Positions 39,957 through 48,459 of a stretch of DNA of 64,000 nucleotides are shown piece by piece. A program made the translations under genes and the position numbers. The stretch is from NCBI GenBank assembly GCA_028284705.1, contig JANQRE010000015.1, positions 23,501-87,500 of the forward strand, read 5' to 3'. Each line of letters starts with the position of its first letter. Position 1 is the stretch's first letter. The stretch is from Paracoccaceae bacterium (GTDB lineage Bacteria; Pseudomonadota; Alphaproteobacteria; Rhodobacterales; Rhodobacteraceae). Below the pieces are notes generated by a model. That model was given only the letters and a program-made list of their open reading frames with translations, was not told where the DNA came from and ran no database searches.

Positions 39957-41089
39957 GACACCATGCTGCGCGCGACGATGAGGCGCATGATCTCATTGGT
40001 GCCTTCGAGGATCTGGTGCACACGCAGGTCACGCACGATTTTCTCGATTCCATAATCGGCCAGATAGCCGTAGCCGCCATGCAGTTGCAGGCAGTCATTG
40101 GCGACGCGCGACCCGGTTTCGGTGCAGAACTTTTTGGCCATGGCACAGGCCTTGGTGGCGTCCGGGGCGCCGGTGTCAAGCTTCCAGGCGGCCTGCCGGA
40201 GCAGGGTGCGGGCGGCGGTCATCTCGATCTCCATGTCGGCGAGGCGGAATTGCAGCGCCTGGAACTGGTCGATGGATGTCCCGAAGGCCTTGCGCTCGGC
40301 CATATAGGCCAGCGTCTTGTCGAGCGCCGATTGCGCGGCGCCAAGCGAGCAGGCCGAGATGTTGAGCCGCCCACCATCGAGCCCCGCCATCGCGTAGGAA
40401 AATCCACGGCCCTCGTCGCCCAGCAGGTGTCCGGCGGGGATTTTGCAATCATCCATCTGCACCTGACGGGTCGGTTGCGACCGCCAGCCCATCTTGTCCT
40501 CCAGACCGCCGAAACTGAGGCCCGGCGTGCCGTCCTCGACCACAAAAGCAGAGATGCCCTTGGGACTGTCATCGCCAGTCCGCGCCATGACGATATAGGC
40601 ATCGGAATAGCCGCCACCGGAGATGAAAGCCTTGGTGCCGGTCAGCGACCAGCCCTCATTGGTGCGAGTGGCTTTGGTTTTTAGGGCAGCAGCATCCGAA
40701 CCTGAGCCCGGTTCGGTCAGGCAATAGGAGAAGATCGTCTCCATCGCGACCGCGCGCGGCAGCAGCGCTTCGCGCATCTCGTCCGAGCCGAATTTGTCGA
40801 TCATCGCGGCGCACATGTTGTGGATCGACAAGAACGCCGCGACCGAGGGGCAGGCCATGGAGAGCGCCTCAAAGACCAGCGTTGCATCAAGGCGCGACAG
40901 GCCAGAGCCGCCACTGTCTTCGCGCACATAAAGCCCGCCGAAGCCCAGCTCCGCCAGTTTCGGCCAGAGGTTTTTCGGGATCGTGCCGTCCTTCTCCCAA
41001 GCTTGCGCAAAGGGGGCGATGTGTTCTTCCCCGAATGCGTGGGCCATGTCGAAAATGGCCTCTTGCTCCTCGCTCAAGGCGAAATCCAT
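39953..41089 (-). CDS. Acyl-CoA dehydrogenase (probable isobutyryl-CoA dehydrogenase)
   Basis: 378 aa FAD enzyme. Signatures CLTEPGSGSDAAAL (FAD/substrate), ISGGGYSDAYIVMART, and QFRLADMEIEMTAARTLL with the C-terminal LHGGYGYLADYGIEKIVRDLRVHQILEGTNEIMR, where the catalytic glutamate of the short-branched group is found (EGTNE). First gene of the operon with the hydroxyisobutyryl-CoA hydrolase and mmsB, so isobutyryl-CoA is the likely substrate. A palindrome at 41115-41128 lies just before the start. Confidence 0.92.
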   Translation of the reverse strand: MDFALSEEQEAIFDMAHAFGEEHIAPFAQAWEKDGTIPKNLWPKLAELGFGGLYVREDSGGSGLSRLDATLVFEALSMACPSVAAFLSIHNMCAAMIDKFGSDEMREALLPRAVAMETIFSYCLTEPGSGSDAAALKTKATRTNEGWSLTGTKAFISGGGYSDAYIVMARTGDDSPKGISAFVVEDGTPGLSFGGLEDKMGWRSQPTRQVQMDDCKIPAGHLLGDEGRGFSYAMAGLDGGRLNISACSLGAAQSALDKTLAYMAERKAFGTSIDQFQALQFRLADMEIEMTAARTLLRQAAWKLDTGAPDATKACAMAKKFCTETGSRVANDCLQLHGGYGYLADYGIEKIVRDLRVHQILEGTNEIMRLIVARSMVS

Positions 41090-41114
41090 ATACCAAGGCC
41101 TCCCTCGCCGGAAT

Positions 41115-41128
41115 TGAACGCACGTTCA
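41115..41128 (-). promoter_or_regulatory. Palindromic operator upstream of valine operon
   Basis: TGAACGCACGTTCA, 6-2-6 palindrome, 25 bases before the acyl-CoA dehydrogenase start. It looks like a TetR-family site (TGAACG-N2-CGTTCA); the rest of 41090-41226 shows nothing else clear. Confidence 0.5.
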
Positions 41129-41226
41129 CTTTGCGACAGCAGGGTCGCGATGGCAAGGCGGAAGACACCGAAAAACGCGGCCAGAGAGGGTCTGACCGCG
41201 TTCAAACTCTGAAACTCAAGTTGAAC

Positions 41227-41808
41227 TCAGATGAGCCGCACCTGCGTGTCGATGGGCGTGATCGCAAACAGCTCGGCGATCTTCTCGTTGTAAAGCCCGA
41301 TGCAGCCCGAGGACGAGCGCCGCCCGATCTTGCGCGTATCATGGGTGCCGTGGATCAGATAGGCGGGCCAGGCGAGATACATCGCATGGGTGCCCAGCGG
41401 ATTGCCTTCGCCCGCGGGCATGAAGGCGGGCAGCGACGGGTCGCGCGCGCGCATATTTGCGGTCGGCGTCCAGGTGGGGCCGACTTTCTTGCGCACGATC
41501 TTGGTGTAGCCGCGCTTGGTCAGTTCTTCGGACATCGGCACCGAGGTCGGATAAATCCGATAATCACTGCCGTCGGCATTCCAATAATGCAGCGCGCGTG
41601 AAGAGGTGTCGGCCACGATGGTCGCAACACCAAGCGTGTCGAAATGGTCCTGCCAGGTCTGGGCGGAAAAGCTAGACGCGTTACGGCGCACACCTTCCGG
41701 GGTGGGCTCAAGCGCTTCGAGCGTCTGGGCACGCAAAAGGCTCGGCGCGGCAAGACCAGCGGCCATGCCGGTCATCAGGAACGCGCGACGTGAATTGGAT
41801 GCAGTCAT
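41227..41808 (-). CDS. L,D-transpeptidase (YkuD domain), exported
   Basis: 193 aa. The N-terminus SRRAFLMTGMAAGLAAPSLLRA is a Tat signal. The YkuD active site is HGTHDTRKIGRRSSSGCIGL (His at about 152, catalytic Cys in SSGCIGL about 170). It crosslinks peptidoglycan or attaches proteins to it in the periplasm. Length is typical of the small roseobacter enzymes. It stands alone between the valine operon and a hypothetical gene on the same strand. Confidence 0.93.
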   Translation of the reverse strand: MTASNSRRAFLMTGMAAGLAAPSLLRAQTLEALEPTPEGVRRNASSFSAQTWQDHFDTLGVATIVADTSSRALHYWNADGSDYRIYPTSVPMSEELTKRGYTKIVRKKVGPTWTPTANMRARDPSLPAFMPAGEGNPLGTHAMYLAWPAYLIHGTHDTRKIGRRSSSGCIGLYNEKIAELFAITPIDTQVRLI

Positions 41809-41894
41809 TGGTATCTCCTGCTCGCGAGATTCATTTCGCGGAGGGATACGCGATTTCGTTCTCGCGCGGCAGAGCAGGCAGGATCACATCTTCG

Positions 41895-42323
41895 TCAGAT
41901 CGCCCGGTCGCTGGCCCCTTTCAGATCATCAAGCGTCAGATTTGGCAGCCCCAGAATGTCAAAGGCCTGCGCTTCGGTCTGCACGATGGTCGTAATGATC
42001 CCCGGCACATCCTCCCAGGAGCGACTGGCGAGTGCCGCCACCTTTCGCCCTTCCGACGTGGGTGCGTAGTAGACCACGATTGTCTGGTTCTCGCCTGCCG
42101 TGAAGAGTTCCGCTTTCTTCATCTGCATTTCAAAAATACGCAGGTAGTCTTTCTCGAAACCAGTGATGTCGGCGAGATCGACAAGTTGTTTCAGACCGGG
42201 ATGGGCCTGGTGATCACTGGCATATTCCGAGAAGGCCCGCAGGCTGCTTTCGATATCAAGAAAGCCCCAATAGCGCACATAGACGAAGCCGTGATCTGGG
42301 AAAATTTCAAAGTGAATGGCCAT
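41895..42323 (-). CDS. STAS/SpoIIAA-like hypothetical protein
   Basis: 142 aa. MAIHFEIFPDHGFVYVRYWGFLD and the alternating strand-helix pattern (LKQLVDLADITGFEKDYLRI, NQTIVVYYAPTSEGRKVAALAS) resemble the SpoIIAA-like fold seen in many alphaproteobacterial proteins of unknown role. No signal or membrane segment. ATG 42323 is my choice; a TTG at 42359 would add 12 residues. It lies 54 bases after the GCS2 gene on the same strand. Confidence 0.72.
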   Translation of the reverse strand: MAIHFEIFPDHGFVYVRYWGFLDIESSLRAFSEYASDHQAHPGLKQLVDLADITGFEKDYLRIFEMQMKKAELFTAGENQTIVVYYAPTSEGRKVAALASRSWEDVPGIITTIVQTEAQAFDILGLPNLTLDDLKGASDRAI

Positions 42324-42377
42324 GGCAAAAGAGATAAGAAAAATCTCCAATTTGGCCAAGCCACAATTTTACGCGTG

Positions 42378-43511
42378 TTAAAGATCGGCGTGGAAATCTT
42401 CGATCAGGAAGCGCACGGCTGCGCGCATTGCCTCCGCCTCACTCGCTCCGTTTTCGCGGGCCTCTTGGACCACAGCCCTTTGGCGCGCCGCGCTTGAACC
42501 GTTTGCTGCGATTTCGCGCAATCGGGACACCTCCGCCAGCGAACCCAACGCATCCGCGTCCTGATACACGATGTCGATCAGCTCTTCGACCAGTTGTGGG
42601 ATCGGCACCAGCTCTCCACGGCCAAAATCGATCAGGCCCTCTGTCACGCCGTAGCGCTGCGCGCGCCAGCGGTTCTCGTCGATCAGAAAGCGATCATATT
42701 GCCGCCAGCGCTGGTTCTTGATCCTGAGACGCCAGAGCATGCGCAATATGGCTTGATTGACTGCGGCCAGCGACAGGCTGTCCTCCAGCCTTGAGGGCAC
42801 GTCGCAGATGCGAGTCTCAAGCGTCGGGAACCGGTCGGACGGGCGCAGGTCCCACCAGATTTTTGTCGAATCCTCGATGAGACCCAAGTCGATCAGTACA
42901 TGACACGTGCGTTCGTATTCGTCCCAGGAATCGAATCTCGGTGGCAGTCCCGTCCGGGGCAAATTATCAAAAACCGTGAGACGGTAGGAACTTAGCCCAG
43001 TATCTTCACCCTGCCAAAAGGGCGAGGACGTGGACAGCGCCAGCATATGCGGGAGGAAATAGGCCAGTTGCGGCATCAGGTCGGTGCGCAGCGAATTGTC
43101 CTCGATGCCGACATGCACATGCATGCCGCAGATCAGCATGCGCCGCGCGACATTGCCGAGCGCCTCGCGCAAACCGTCATAGCGGTCCTTCGGTGTGTGG
43201 TGCTGGTCTTTCCAATCGGCGAAAGGGTGGCAAGAGGCGGCAATCGGCACCAAATTGTGCTCCGCCGCGCAATCCGACACGCAAGCCCGCAGGCGTTTGA
43301 GATCATCGCGCGCTTGGCCAATATTCTCGCAAACGGCGGTGCCAACCTCGATCTGACATTGCAGGAATTCCGGAGAGACCTGATCTTGCAGCTTTTCAGC
43401 GCAAGCCTCCATCAACGCGTCCGGCGCGACCGCGAGGTCCAGACTGTCCTTATCAACGAGGAGGTATTCCTCCTCGATGCCCATGGTGAAGCTTGGATGT
43501 GGTTGTGCCAT
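42378..43511 (-). CDS. Carboxylate-amine ligase, GCS2 family (YbdK-like)
   Basis: 377 aa ATP-dependent ligase of the glutamate-cysteine ligase 2 family. Signatures are [12 protein letters not shown] at the start, [16 protein letters not shown] (about 130), [18 protein letters not shown] (about 160) and DVPSRLEDS. YbdK-type proteins have weak gamma-glutamylcysteine synthetase activity; true substrate may differ. It starts 52 bases downstream of the 81-aa membrane protein gene. Confidence 0.9.
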   Translation of the reverse strand: MAQPHPSFTMGIEEEYLLVDKDSLDLAVAPDALMEACAEKLQDQVSPEFLQCQIEVGTAVCENIGQARDDLKRLRACVSDCAAEHNLVPIAASCHPFADWKDQHHTPKDRYDGLREALGNVARRMLICGMHVHVGIEDNSLRTDLMPQLAYFLPHMLALSTSSPFWQGEDTGLSSYRLTVFDNLPRTGLPPRFDSWDEYERTCHVLIDLGLIEDSTKIWWDLRPSDRFPTLETRICDVPSRLEDSLSLAAVNQAILRMLWRLRIKNQRWRQYDRFLIDENRWRAQRYGVTEGLIDFGRGELVPIPQLVEELIDIVYQDADALGSLAEVSRLREIAANGSSAARQRAVVQEARENGASEAEAMRAAVRFLIEDFHADL

Positions 43512-43563
43512 GCTGCCCCCTGTGCGGCATCACAGCACAAACCGCCTCAAATCGGAAGTGGGC

Positions 43564-43809
43564 TCACATGCCTTGGGTGATGACGATCAACATGGCGATC
43601 ATGCCTGGGACGATCAGTTTCATCGGATAGACGAAGGCGGGCAGGCCAAAGGTCAGGATCGCCATCGCCCAAAGCGTCAGGAGGGCAAGGATCACAAAGA
43701 GGATTCGGCCTTCAAGGCTTTCCGGCCAGAGGCGCCGCACCGGCTCGGACAGAGCCTCGGCAGCGGAGGTCGGGATTTTCTGCGACGGGTGGCGTGCGGT
43801 GTCGGTCAT
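43564..43809 (-). CDS. Small two-helix membrane protein
   Basis: 81 aa. A polar N-terminus (1-33) precedes two hydrophobic helices (RILFVILALLTLWAMAILTFG and LIVPGMIAMLIVI). No family recognised with certainty. Its ribosome site GGAGAGAGAC is immediately before the ATG and lies in one arm of a perfect 10-bp hairpin (43810-43853). It is placed between a cupredoxin gene and a GCS2 ligase, all on the minus strand. Confidence 0.72.
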   Translation of the reverse strand: MTDTARHPSQKIPTSAAEALSEPVRRLWPESLEGRILFVILALLTLWAMAILTFGLPAFVYPMKLIVPGMIAMLIVITQGM

Positions 43810-43853
43810 GTCTCTCTCCTCAAATTTTTTGACGAGATATGGCGGAGAGAGAC
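43810..43853 (-). promoter_or_regulatory. SD-masking hairpin in leader of small membrane protein
   Basis: On the minus strand GTCTCTCTCC (43853-43844) and GGAGAGAGAC (43819-43810) form a perfect 10-bp stem with a 24-base loop. The 3' arm is the ribosome site and ends directly at the ATG (43809). Folding would block translation. Confidence 0.6.
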
Positions 43854-43940
43854 CGCTTCGAGACGGCGCTTTGTCGCAGTTTTTGGTCTCCGCCCGTGCC
43901 CCGGCGCTTGTCGCACCAGGGACGTGCAGACGTCAGGTCC

Positions 43941-44267
43941 TCAGGAGACGCTGATCTTCCCGGTCATCGACGGATGCACGGCGCAGAAATAGTCGATTTC
44001 GCCGGCCTGGCTGAGTGTCACCTCGGCACGCTGCCCGTTCTGCAGGCGTCCGGTGTCAAACGCGCCGTTTCGGGCCGTCCCGGTATGAGGCGCGCTGTCG
44101 CGGTTCTCGAACGTCACCGTGTCGCCGACCTTTGCGCTGAGTTTTCTTGGCGAAAAGCTGTGCCCGCTGATGCGGATCGTGTGACTTTTTGCTTCTGCCC
44201 GGGTGCTAATCAGGGGCAGGGCGAGGGTCGACCCGATCAGGGTCAGGGCGGTGCGGCGTGTCAGCAT
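43941..44267 (-). CDS. Cupredoxin (plastocyanin/pseudoazurin-like), exported
   Basis: 108 aa with a Tat-like signal (TRRTALTLIGSTLALPLIS, cleavage near AEA). The mature domain has type 1 copper ligands: His in SAPHTG and the C-terminal CAVHPSMTG (Cys, His, Met). These small blue copper proteins carry electrons in the periplasm. About 84 bases of upstream sequence and 131 downstream hold no gene beyond the hairpin described separately. Confidence 0.92.
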   Translation of the reverse strand: MLTRRTALTLIGSTLALPLISTRAEAKSHTIRISGHSFSPRKLSAKVGDTVTFENRDSAPHTGTARNGAFDTGRLQNGQRAEVTLSQAGEIDYFCAVHPSMTGKISVS

Positions 44268-44351
44268 GACGTGTCTCCTTTAGTTGCAATCACTGTCCGC
44301 GAGCGGATCATTTGCCCGCTTGCTGATAGTGTAACACGCCGCCCGGCGGTT

Positions 44352-45851
44352 TTATTCCATCACAGGGATCGAAAACTCGCCGCCCTCCTTGATGCCCGAG
44401 GGCCAGCGGGAGGTGATCGTCTTCGTCCGAGTATAGAATTTGAACGCATCTGGCCCGTGTTGATTGAGGTCGCCGAACATGGATTTCTTCCAGCCACCGA
44501 AGGTGTGATAGGCCAAAGGCACTGGGATCGGCACATTAACTCCGACCATTCCGATATTGATTCTATTCGCAAAATCGCGCGCGGTATCACCATCACGGGT
44601 GAAGATCGCGGTGCCGTTGCCATATTCGTGGTTCATTGCCATGCCAATGGCCTCTTCATAGCTCTGCGCGCGCACGGTGGAGAGCACGGGGCCGAAAATC
44701 TCGGTCTTGTAGATATCCATATCGGTCGTGACGCGGTCGAAGAGATGTGCGCCGACGAAGAAGCCATCTTCATAGCCTTGCAGCGAGAAATCGCGGCCAT
44801 CGACGACCAGTTCCGCGCCCTGATCAATGCCCGTCTGCACCAGCCGCTCGATATTCGCCTTCGCCGCAGCGGTAACAACCGGGCCGTAATCGACATCATT
44901 GCCGGACGTGTAGGGCCCGACCTTCAAAGCCTCGACCCGCGGCACAAGTTTCTCGATCAGACGATCCGCCGTCTCATCGCCCACAGGTACGGCAACCGAG
45001 ATTGCCATGCAGCGCTCACCCGCAGCACCGTAACCTGCACCGACCAAAGCATCCGCGGCCTGATCCATATCGGCATCCGGCATGACGATCATATGGTTCT
45101 TCGCACCGCCGAAACACTGCACGCGTTTGCCATTCGCACAGCCCGTACCGTAGATATATTCGGCAATCGGGGTCGAGCCGACAAAGCCCACCGATTGGAT
45201 CACCGGGTGGTGCAGGATCGCGTCGACCGCTTCCTTGTCGCCATTGACGACCTGTAAGACGCCCTTAGGCAGACCCGCTTCTTCCATGAGTTCCGCCAGC
45301 ATCAGCGGCACCGACGGATCGCGCTCCGAGGGTTTCAGGATGAAGGCATTGCCGCAGACAATGGCAGGCGCGAACATCCACATCGGGATCATCGCTGGGA
45401 AGTTGAACGGCGTGATGCCCGCTGTCACACCAAGCGGCTGTTTCATCGAATACATGTCGATGCCGGGGCCCGCGCTGTCGGTGAACTCGCCTTTCAAGTG
45501 ATGCGGCGCGCCGATGCAGAACTCCACCACTTCGAGCCCGCGCTGCACGTCGCCGGCGGCATCGGGCAGGGTCTTGCCATGCTCACGGCTCAGCGCCTCG
45601 GCCAGTTTGTCCATGTCGCGCTGCAACAGGGCCACGAACTTCATCATCACCCGCGCCCGGCGCTGCGGGTTCACCGCGGCCCATTCGGGCTGCACGTTTT
45701 GGGCGATCTCGACGGCTTTTGCCACCTCCTCGGCGCTGGCCAGCGGCACTTTCGCCTGAATTTCGCCCGTGGCGGGGTTGAACACATCGGCAAAGCGCCC
45801 GGAGCTGCCTTTGACATGCGCGCCATTGATGTAGTGGGTCAGTTCTTGCAT
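44352..45851 (-). CDS. mmsA: CoA-acylating methylmalonate-semialdehyde dehydrogenase
   Basis: 499 aa NAD- and CoA-dependent aldehyde dehydrogenase that converts methylmalonate semialdehyde to propionyl-CoA, the last step of valine and myo-inositol breakdown. Family motifs: GITPFNFPAMIPMWMFAPAI, FVGSTPIAEYIY, FGGAKNHMIVMPDAD, and catalytic Cys in GAAGERCMAISVAV. ATG 45851 follows GGGAGGATCC. Divergent from a LysR gene across 101 bases with two spaced TTGCAAAAATGC boxes. It completes the pathway begun at 38053-41089. Confidence 0.95.
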   Translation of the reverse strand: MQELTHYINGAHVKGSSGRFADVFNPATGEIQAKVPLASAEEVAKAVEIAQNVQPEWAAVNPQRRARVMMKFVALLQRDMDKLAEALSREHGKTLPDAAGDVQRGLEVVEFCIGAPHHLKGEFTDSAGPGIDMYSMKQPLGVTAGITPFNFPAMIPMWMFAPAIVCGNAFILKPSERDPSVPLMLAELMEEAGLPKGVLQVVNGDKEAVDAILHHPVIQSVGFVGSTPIAEYIYGTGCANGKRVQCFGGAKNHMIVMPDADMDQAADALVGAGYGAAGERCMAISVAVPVGDETADRLIEKLVPRVEALKVGPYTSGNDVDYGPVVTAAAKANIERLVQTGIDQGAELVVDGRDFSLQGYEDGFFVGAHLFDRVTTDMDIYKTEIFGPVLSTVRAQSYEEAIGMAMNHEYGNGTAIFTRDGDTARDFANRINIGMVGVNVPIPVPLAYHTFGGWKKSMFGDLNQHGPDAFKFYTRTKTITSRWPSGIKEGGEFSIPVME

Positions 45852-45885
45852 CGGATCCTCCCGGAAATACCTGACCCGCAGTTTA

Positions 45886-45947
45886 CCCTTGCAAAAATGC
45901 GGTGAAAATAGACAAGAATTCAAAATCATTTTGCAAAAATGCAAGGG
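45886..45947. promoter_or_regulatory. Repeated TTGCAAAAATGC boxes between mmsA and LysR gene
   Basis: TTGCAAAAATGC occurs at 45889-45900 and 45931-45942, 42 bases apart (four helical turns). The second copy extends to TTGCAAAAATGCAA, a 5-4-5 palindrome. CCCTTGCA (45886-45893) and TGCAAGGG (45940-45947) are inverse copies. Likely LysR-regulator sites controlling mmsA and its own gene. Confidence 0.65.
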
Positions 45948-45952
45948 CGACG

Positions 45953-46867
45953 ATGGCCGAGAACTGGGACGATCTGCGGGTGTTTCTCGAGGTGGCGCGG
46001 GCCGAAAACCTCTCCGCCGCCGCGCGTGCGCTGCGCATCGATCCCGCGACCGCCGGGCGGCGCATCGCCCGGCTCGAGGCGCATTACGGTGCCGCCCTGT
46101 TTCGCAAATCGCCGCAAGGATACGCGCTGACCGAGGCCGGCCAGCGGCTCGCCGCCCAGACAGAGGAGGTGGACCGGGTGTTGCGCGGCGCCGAACAGGC
46201 GGTCTCCGACCCTGAGGACGGCATGAGCGGGCAGGTCCGGCTCGGCGCGCCGGATGGGTGTGCGACTTATCTCTTGTCGCAAATCTGTGCTCAGATCGTC
46301 GCCGCGAATCCCGGTCTCGACATCCAGATCGTGGCCCTGCCGCGGGTGTTCAACCTGTCAAAACGCGAGGCCGATATGGCGATTGCGGTCTCGCCGCCTG
46401 AGACCGGGCGGCTCAGCGTGCAGAAGCTTTGCGACTACCATCTGCATCTGGTGGCCTCTGCGGACTATCTCGCGCGCCATGGCGAGATCGCCGATCTGGC
46501 GGCGCTGCGCACGCATAAGATGATCGGTTATATCCCCGATCTGATCTTTGACCGGGAGCTGGATTATCTCGGCGAGACCGGCCGGTCGCATGTCGATTTC
46601 GCCTCCAACTCGGTCTCGGTGCAACTGGCCTGGGCGCGGGCCGGGGCCGGGGTCGCCATCGCCCATGATTTTGCCCTGCCCTCGACGCATGGCGCGGTGC
46701 GTCCGATCCTGACCGAGGCTTTCTCGCTCAGCCGCTCTTTCTACCTTGTGCGCCACACCGATGATGCGCGGGATACACGGCTCAGCCGCTTTGCCGAAGC
46801 GCTTCAGGCCCGCATTCCCGGCGAAGTGTCGCGGCTTGAAGCCGCAGCCCATCTCTCGATTTCGTGA
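45953..46867 (+). CDS. LysR family regulator (divergent from mmsA)
   Basis: 304 aa. N-terminal winged helix MAENWDDLRVFLEVARAENLSAAARAL with recognition helix PATAGRRIARLEAHYGAALF, then the two-lobed effector domain (about 90-295). ATG 45953 gives the usual LTTR start; the frame opens at 45902 within the control region. Position opposite mmsA suggests it responds to a valine intermediate. It ends 49 bases before the CBS gene. Confidence 0.88.
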   Translation: MAENWDDLRVFLEVARAENLSAAARALRIDPATAGRRIARLEAHYGAALFRKSPQGYALTEAGQRLAAQTEEVDRVLRGAEQAVSDPEDGMSGQVRLGAPDGCATYLLSQICAQIVAANPGLDIQIVALPRVFNLSKREADMAIAVSPPETGRLSVQKLCDYHLHLVASADYLARHGEIADLAALRTHKMIGYIPDLIFDRELDYLGETGRSHVDFASNSVSVQLAWARAGAGVAIAHDFALPSTHGAVRPILTEAFSLSRSFYLVRHTDDARDTRLSRFAEALQARIPGEVSRLEAAAHLSIS

Positions 46868-46916
46868 TTTTGCAGAATCGCTGTTATGGTTGGGTACGAT
46901 TTCAGGAGGACGATTC

Positions 46917-47351
46917 ATGCTTGTGCGCCAGATACTTCAACAAAAGGCAACCGATGAAGTTGTGTCGATTGCGCCGGATAAGGCGGTCTCAGACGCAGCG
47001 AACCTGCTCTCAAAGCGCAAAATCGGTTCCGTTGTGGTGACATCAGATGGCAAAAACGCGGAGGGCATCCTGTCGGAGCGCGACATCGTACGCGAAATCG
47101 GCAAGCGCGGTGCAGGCTGCCTGACGGATCGTGTCGGCGAGATGATGACCCGCGATCCGGTGACCTGCAATTGCGATGACAGCGCCGAAAGCGTGATGAC
47201 CCGCATGACCGAGGGCCGGTTTCGCCACATGCCGGTTGTCGAAGATGGCGCGATGGTCGGGCTGATCACCTTAGGCGACGTGGTGAAGGCGCGCCTCACC
47301 GAGCTTTCGATGGAGAAAGATGCCCTCGAAGGCATGATCATGGGACATTAG
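46917..47351 (+). CDS. CBS domain protein
   Basis: 144 aa with two CBS motifs in tandem: SVVVTSDGKNAEGILSERDIVREI (about 38-61) and the second in RHMPVVEDGAMVGLITLGDVVKARL (about 103-127). Such stand-alone Bateman modules bind adenosine nucleotides as energy sensors. AGGAGGA (46904-46910) precedes ATG 46917. Partner enzyme unknown; the GFA gene follows after 29 bases. Confidence 0.9.
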   Translation: MLVRQILQQKATDEVVSIAPDKAVSDAANLLSKRKIGSVVVTSDGKNAEGILSERDIVREIGKRGAGCLTDRVGEMMTRDPVTCNCDDSAESVMTRMTEGRFRHMPVVEDGAMVGLITLGDVVKARLTELSMEKDALEGMIMGH

Positions 47352-47380
47352 GATCGTCCGGTAACACACGGGAGAAATTG

Positions 47381-47818
47381 ATGAAACGCTCGGGTCATTG
47401 CCTGTGTGGCGCGGTCAGCTATGAGGTCGCGGACGAAGTCACCGAGATGGGCGCCTGCCATTGTGAGATGTGTCGGCGCTGGACCGGGGGCATCTACCTG
47501 TCCTTCCGCGCTGTACCTGATGCCGTCTCGATTGAAGGCGGCGAAAACCTCTCCATTTTTGCCTCTTCACCTTGGGCGGAGCGGGCGTTTTGCAAGATCT
47601 GCGGCTCCAGCCTCTATTATCGTGTCACAGCAGAAGGCCCTTATCAGGGAACGTATCACTTCGCCGCCGGATCGCTCGATGATCACGACGGGATCGCGCT
47701 GACGGGTCAAGTCTACATCGACAAGAAACCCAAAGCCTACGCCTTCCGCCAAAGCACCAAAGACTATACCGAGGCCGAAATCTTGGCGATGTTTGCGGAT
47801 GTGACCGATCCCTCCTGA
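47381..47818 (+). CDS. GFA family protein (glutathione-dependent formaldehyde-activating fold)
   Basis: 145 aa zinc protein. Cysteine sets CLCG (about 7-10), CHCEMCRRWTGG (about 27-38) and FCKICGSSL (about 69-77) form the two zinc sites of the family. GFA proteins bind glutathione adducts; a true formaldehyde role is doubtful for most members. ATG 47381 follows GGGAG. The tail YTEAEILAMFAD is normal for the family. Confidence 0.88.
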   Translation: MKRSGHCLCGAVSYEVADEVTEMGACHCEMCRRWTGGIYLSFRAVPDAVSIEGGENLSIFASSPWAERAFCKICGSSLYYRVTAEGPYQGTYHFAAGSLDDHDGIALTGQVYIDKKPKAYAFRQSTKDYTEAEILAMFADVTDPS

Positions 47819-47889
47819 CACTTTCACTCCAGACTTGAATTCGTCGGCGCAATATTGTTGCGTGAGCAGGACTTAGAGGAGCCGCCCTG

Positions 47890-48384
47890 ATGCGCACAGG
47901 CCTTTATCCCGGCACGTTCGACCCGATCACCTTGGGCCATATCGACATCATCAGGCGGGCAGCGACCTTGGTCGACAAGCTTGTCATCGGTGTGGCGATC
48001 AATCGCGACAAGGGGCCGCTCTTCTCGCTGGAGGAGCGGGTTGAGATGGTCGAAGCCGAATGCACACGGCTGGCCGAGGAAACGGGCACTGAAATCATCG
48101 TGCATCCCTTCGACAATCTCCTGATCCAATGTGCCCGCGATGTCGGTGCCAGCGTCATTGTGCGTGGACTGCGTGCAGTGGCCGATTTTGAATATGAATA
48201 TCAGATGGTTGGCATGAACCGCGCGATGGATGACACCATTGAAACCGTCTTCCTGATGGCAGAGGCTCAGCATCAGGCCATCGCGTCGCGCCTGGTTAAG
48301 GAGATCGCACGGCTTGGGGGCGACATCTCGAACTTTGTCACGCCCGAGATCAAAGCGGCGGTGCTTGAGCGCTACGGCAAGTAG
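47890..48384 (+). CDS. coaD: Phosphopantetheine adenylyltransferase
   Basis: 164 aa enzyme of coenzyme A synthesis that makes dephospho-CoA from 4'-phosphopantetheine and ATP. The nucleotidyl-transferase motif TGLYPGTFDPITLGHIDII (with TxGH, here T-L-G-H) is near residue 4-22, and VIVRGLRAVADFEYEYQMVGMNR near 88. Cytosolic, standard length. Cotranscription with the next cyclophilin gene, 75 bases away, is possible. Confidence 0.96.
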   Translation: MRTGLYPGTFDPITLGHIDIIRRAATLVDKLVIGVAINRDKGPLFSLEERVEMVEAECTRLAEETGTEIIVHPFDNLLIQCARDVGASVIVRGLRAVADFEYEYQMVGMNRAMDDTIETVFLMAEAQHQAIASRLVKEIARLGGDISNFVTPEIKAAVLERYGK

Positions 48385-48459
48385 CGGCTTGCTTCCGGCT
48401 TTACACCAAGGCTGGCCACGCTAGGGTGCGCCGCAACACTTCATGCGAGGAGCCCCGAT

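Noticed and set aside
44336..44351. CGCCG/CGGCG hairpin with TTTT after mmsA as terminator
   Set aside because: Five-base stem with a two-base loop and the T-run on the wrong strand for mmsA.
43839..45257. 472-codon open frame opposite the cupredoxin and mmsA genes
   Set aside because: Antisense to two well-supported genes and without recognisable motifs.
45511..45905. Minus/plus overlapping frames near the mmsA start as a separate gene
   Set aside because: They are shadows of mmsA in another frame, without ribosome site or motifs.
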